Below, piece by piece: positions 62,847-64,000 of a stretch of 64,000 nucleotides of DNA (position 1 is the stretch's first letter; each line of letters begins with the position of its first letter). The notes under the pieces were generated by a model. That model saw only the letters and a list, made by a program, of their open reading frames with translations. It did not search any database and had not been told where the DNA came from. The DNA is taken from NCBI RefSeq assembly GCF_041449215.1, contig NZ_JBGNFV010000001.1, positions 4,915,001-4,979,000 on the forward strand, written 5' to 3'. This stretch comes from Roseivirga sp. BDSF3-8 (GTDB taxonomy: Bacteria > Bacteroidota > Bacteroidia > Cytophagales > Cyclobacteriaceae). The translations under genes were made by a program, and so were the position numbers.

Positions 62847-64000
62847 ATGGATAAATTGGATAAGAAGATCATACTTAAAAAAGGAAAAGACCGTCCGGTC
62901 CGCAGGTTTCATCCGTGGATATTTTCAGGTGCTATTGCTAAAATCACAGGTAATCCTGAAGAAGGGGATGTGCTGCAGGTAACAGGAGCTGATGGTGAGT
63001 GGCTGGGGATCGCTCATTATCAGAATGGAAGTATAACCGGTCGAATAATTTCATTCGATGATGCTATTGCAGACAAAGAATTTTTTGTCAAACGGCTCAG
63101 ATCAGCTGCACGACTTCGTAAAGAGATCGGTCTTCTGGATGCTGAACATACGAATGTATTCAGGCTTGTGCATGGTGAAGGAGATGGTCTTCCAGGACTT
63201 ATCATAGACTATTACAACGGTACAGCAGTGGTTCAGTGTCATTCTATTGGCATGTACCGGAGCAGTGAGCTTATTGCCGAGAGCCTCAAAGAGGCATTGG
63301 GTGATCGCCTGAAGGCTGTTTATAATAAGAGTGGCGAGACCCTCCCCAAAAAATCTCCGGTCAGTCCAGAAGATGGATACCTTTGGGGAGCTTCGGATAC
63401 TAATGAAGTGCTGGAGTATGGGAACAGGTTTTTAATAGATTGGGAGAAGGGCCAGAAAACCGGCTTCTTTATAGATCAGCGTGAAAACCGAAGACTTCTA
63501 AGTACCTTTAGTAAAGGGAAGTCAGTCATTAATACCTTCTGCTATACAGGAGGTTTTTCAGTATATGCACTTAAGGCTGGTGCTACAAAAGTGCATAGTG
63601 TGGATAGTTCCGCAAGAGCTCTGGAGCTAACGGATAAGAATATAGCCTTGAATTTTCCCGGAGAGTCATCTCATGAAAGTGTCAATGCCGATGTGGTGAA
63701 GTATATAAGGGAAGTGGATACCGGATTTGATGTGGTAATACTAGATCCGCCTGCTTTTGCCAAGCATATCAACGTAAGGCATAATGCTGTTCAGGGCTAT
63801 AAACGCCTGAATGCCGAGGCTATCAGGCGAATGAAGTCTGGCAGTGTCCTATTTACCTTCTCATGCTCCCAAGTGGTAGACAGGCAATTATTTAGTAACA
63901 CCATTGCAGCTGCAGCCATTGAAGCCGGGCGTAAGGTGCGTATTTTACACAATTTATCTCAGCCTGCAGATCATCCTGTAAATATTTTTCACCCTGAAAG
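62847..64000 (+). CDS. RlmI-type 23S rRNA (cytosine-C5) methyltransferase, 5' part
   Basis: At least 384 residues from ATG 62847, running off the right edge. An N-terminal PUA domain (HPWIFSGAIAKITGNPEEGD; EWLGIAHYQNGSITGRIIS) and a class I SAM-methyltransferase domain: WEKGQKTGFFIDQRENRRLL, NTFCYTGGFSVYALKAGA, VVILDPPAFAK and TFSCSQVVDRQLF. This matches RlmI, which methylates a cytosine in 23S rRNA. Gene symbol withheld because related enzymes share the fold. C-terminus nearly complete. Confidence 0.92.
   Translation, partial: MDKLDKKIILKKGKDRPVRRFHPWIFSGAIAKITGNPEEGDVLQVTGADGEWLGIAHYQNGSITGRIISFDDAIADKEFFVKRLRSAARLRKEIGLLDAEHTNVFRLVHGEGDGLPGLIIDYYNGTAVVQCHSIGMYRSSELIAESLKEALGDRLKAVYNKSGETLPKKSPVSPEDGYLWGASDTNEVLEYGNRFLIDWEKGQKTGFFIDQRENRRLLSTFSKGKSVINTFCYTGGFSVYALKAGATKVHSVDSSARALELTDKNIALNFPGESSHESVNADVVKYIREVDTGFDVVILDPPAFAKHINVRHNAVQGYKRLNAEAIRRMKSGSVLFTFSCSQVVDRQLFSNTIAAAAIEAGRKVRILHNLSQPADHPVNIFHPE

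Noticed and set aside
1-64000. CRISPR array, rRNA genes, prophage or integrative element with att sites
   Set aside because: No regularly spaced repeats, no rRNA sequence, and no integrase, terminase or capsid genes. The tRNA-Asp pair has no adjacent integrase or broken tRNA copy.

Overview
The window comes from a Bacteroidota chromosome, probably the order Cytophagales. The evidence is lineage-typical: two secreted proteases with GEVED domains and type IX secretion (T9SS) sorting tails, -7 promoter elements of the TAnnTTTG form instead of sigma70 boxes, a PorT-like outer-membrane barrel, a DUF4097 protein, a stand-alone RRM protein and PAS-rich histidine kinases. Genus cannot be fixed from sequence alone. 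The genes are mostly chromosomal housekeeping and regulatory functions, with one phage-tail-like weapon locus and one insertion sequence.

Layout. (1) 1-11976: the 3' part of an extracellular contractile injection system (eCIS, Afp/PVC-like) operon on the + strand. It holds the spike C-terminus, PAAR tip, gp25 wedge, J-like baseplate protein, a fibre-like protein, a small phage-type protein, a second large baseplate protein and the CIS tape-measure protein. Sheath, tube, ATPase and cap are not in the window and may lie upstream. (2) 12236-15386: PAS-LuxR and TetR regulators, a TerB-like protein, a DUF4864 protein and one doubtful small ORF. (3) 15469-20508: three-subunit proton-translocating transhydrogenase (pntAA-pntAB-pntB) and a Tsp/Prc protease. 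(4) 20781-30382: a histidine kinase, a DUF4097 protein, a three-gene operon (S51 peptidase-like, fused 5-oxoprolinase/hydantoinase, Nramp-related transporter lacking the usual metal ligands) and an RRM protein. (5) 30767-38540: FAD oxidoreductase, DUF2071, DUF427, the radical-SAM/uracil-DNA-glycosylase-like pair, tyrS, a lipid kinase and a GNAT. (6) 38570-40312: an IS1182-type element. (7) 40335-45944: outer-membrane protein, a four-gene operon (MBL hydrolase, patatin, urocanase, acyltransferase) and accA. (8) 46207-47422: two tandem tRNA-Asp genes, a lipoprotein and a TPR protein. (9) 47393-53202: a multi-PAS kinase, a decayed glycosyltransferase, a PAS protein ending in an RNA-polymerase alpha-CTD-like domain and a STAS-like protein. 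(10) 53195-64000: MpaB-type oxygenase, FAD oxidoreductase, DEAD-box helicase, DUF3298-like lipoprotein, LOG-family protein, two T9SS proteases and the start of an RlmI-type rRNA methyltransferase.

The most rewarding spots are the eCIS distal module with its candidate fibre (4696-5430), the oxoprolinase operon with a non-canonical Nramp relative (25089-23803), the PAS/alpha-CTD-like fusion (51382-52647), the IS whose two ends fold into inward-facing terminators, and the decayed GT2 gene at about 50180-51180. All functional calls are made by reading the sequence; no database search was run.
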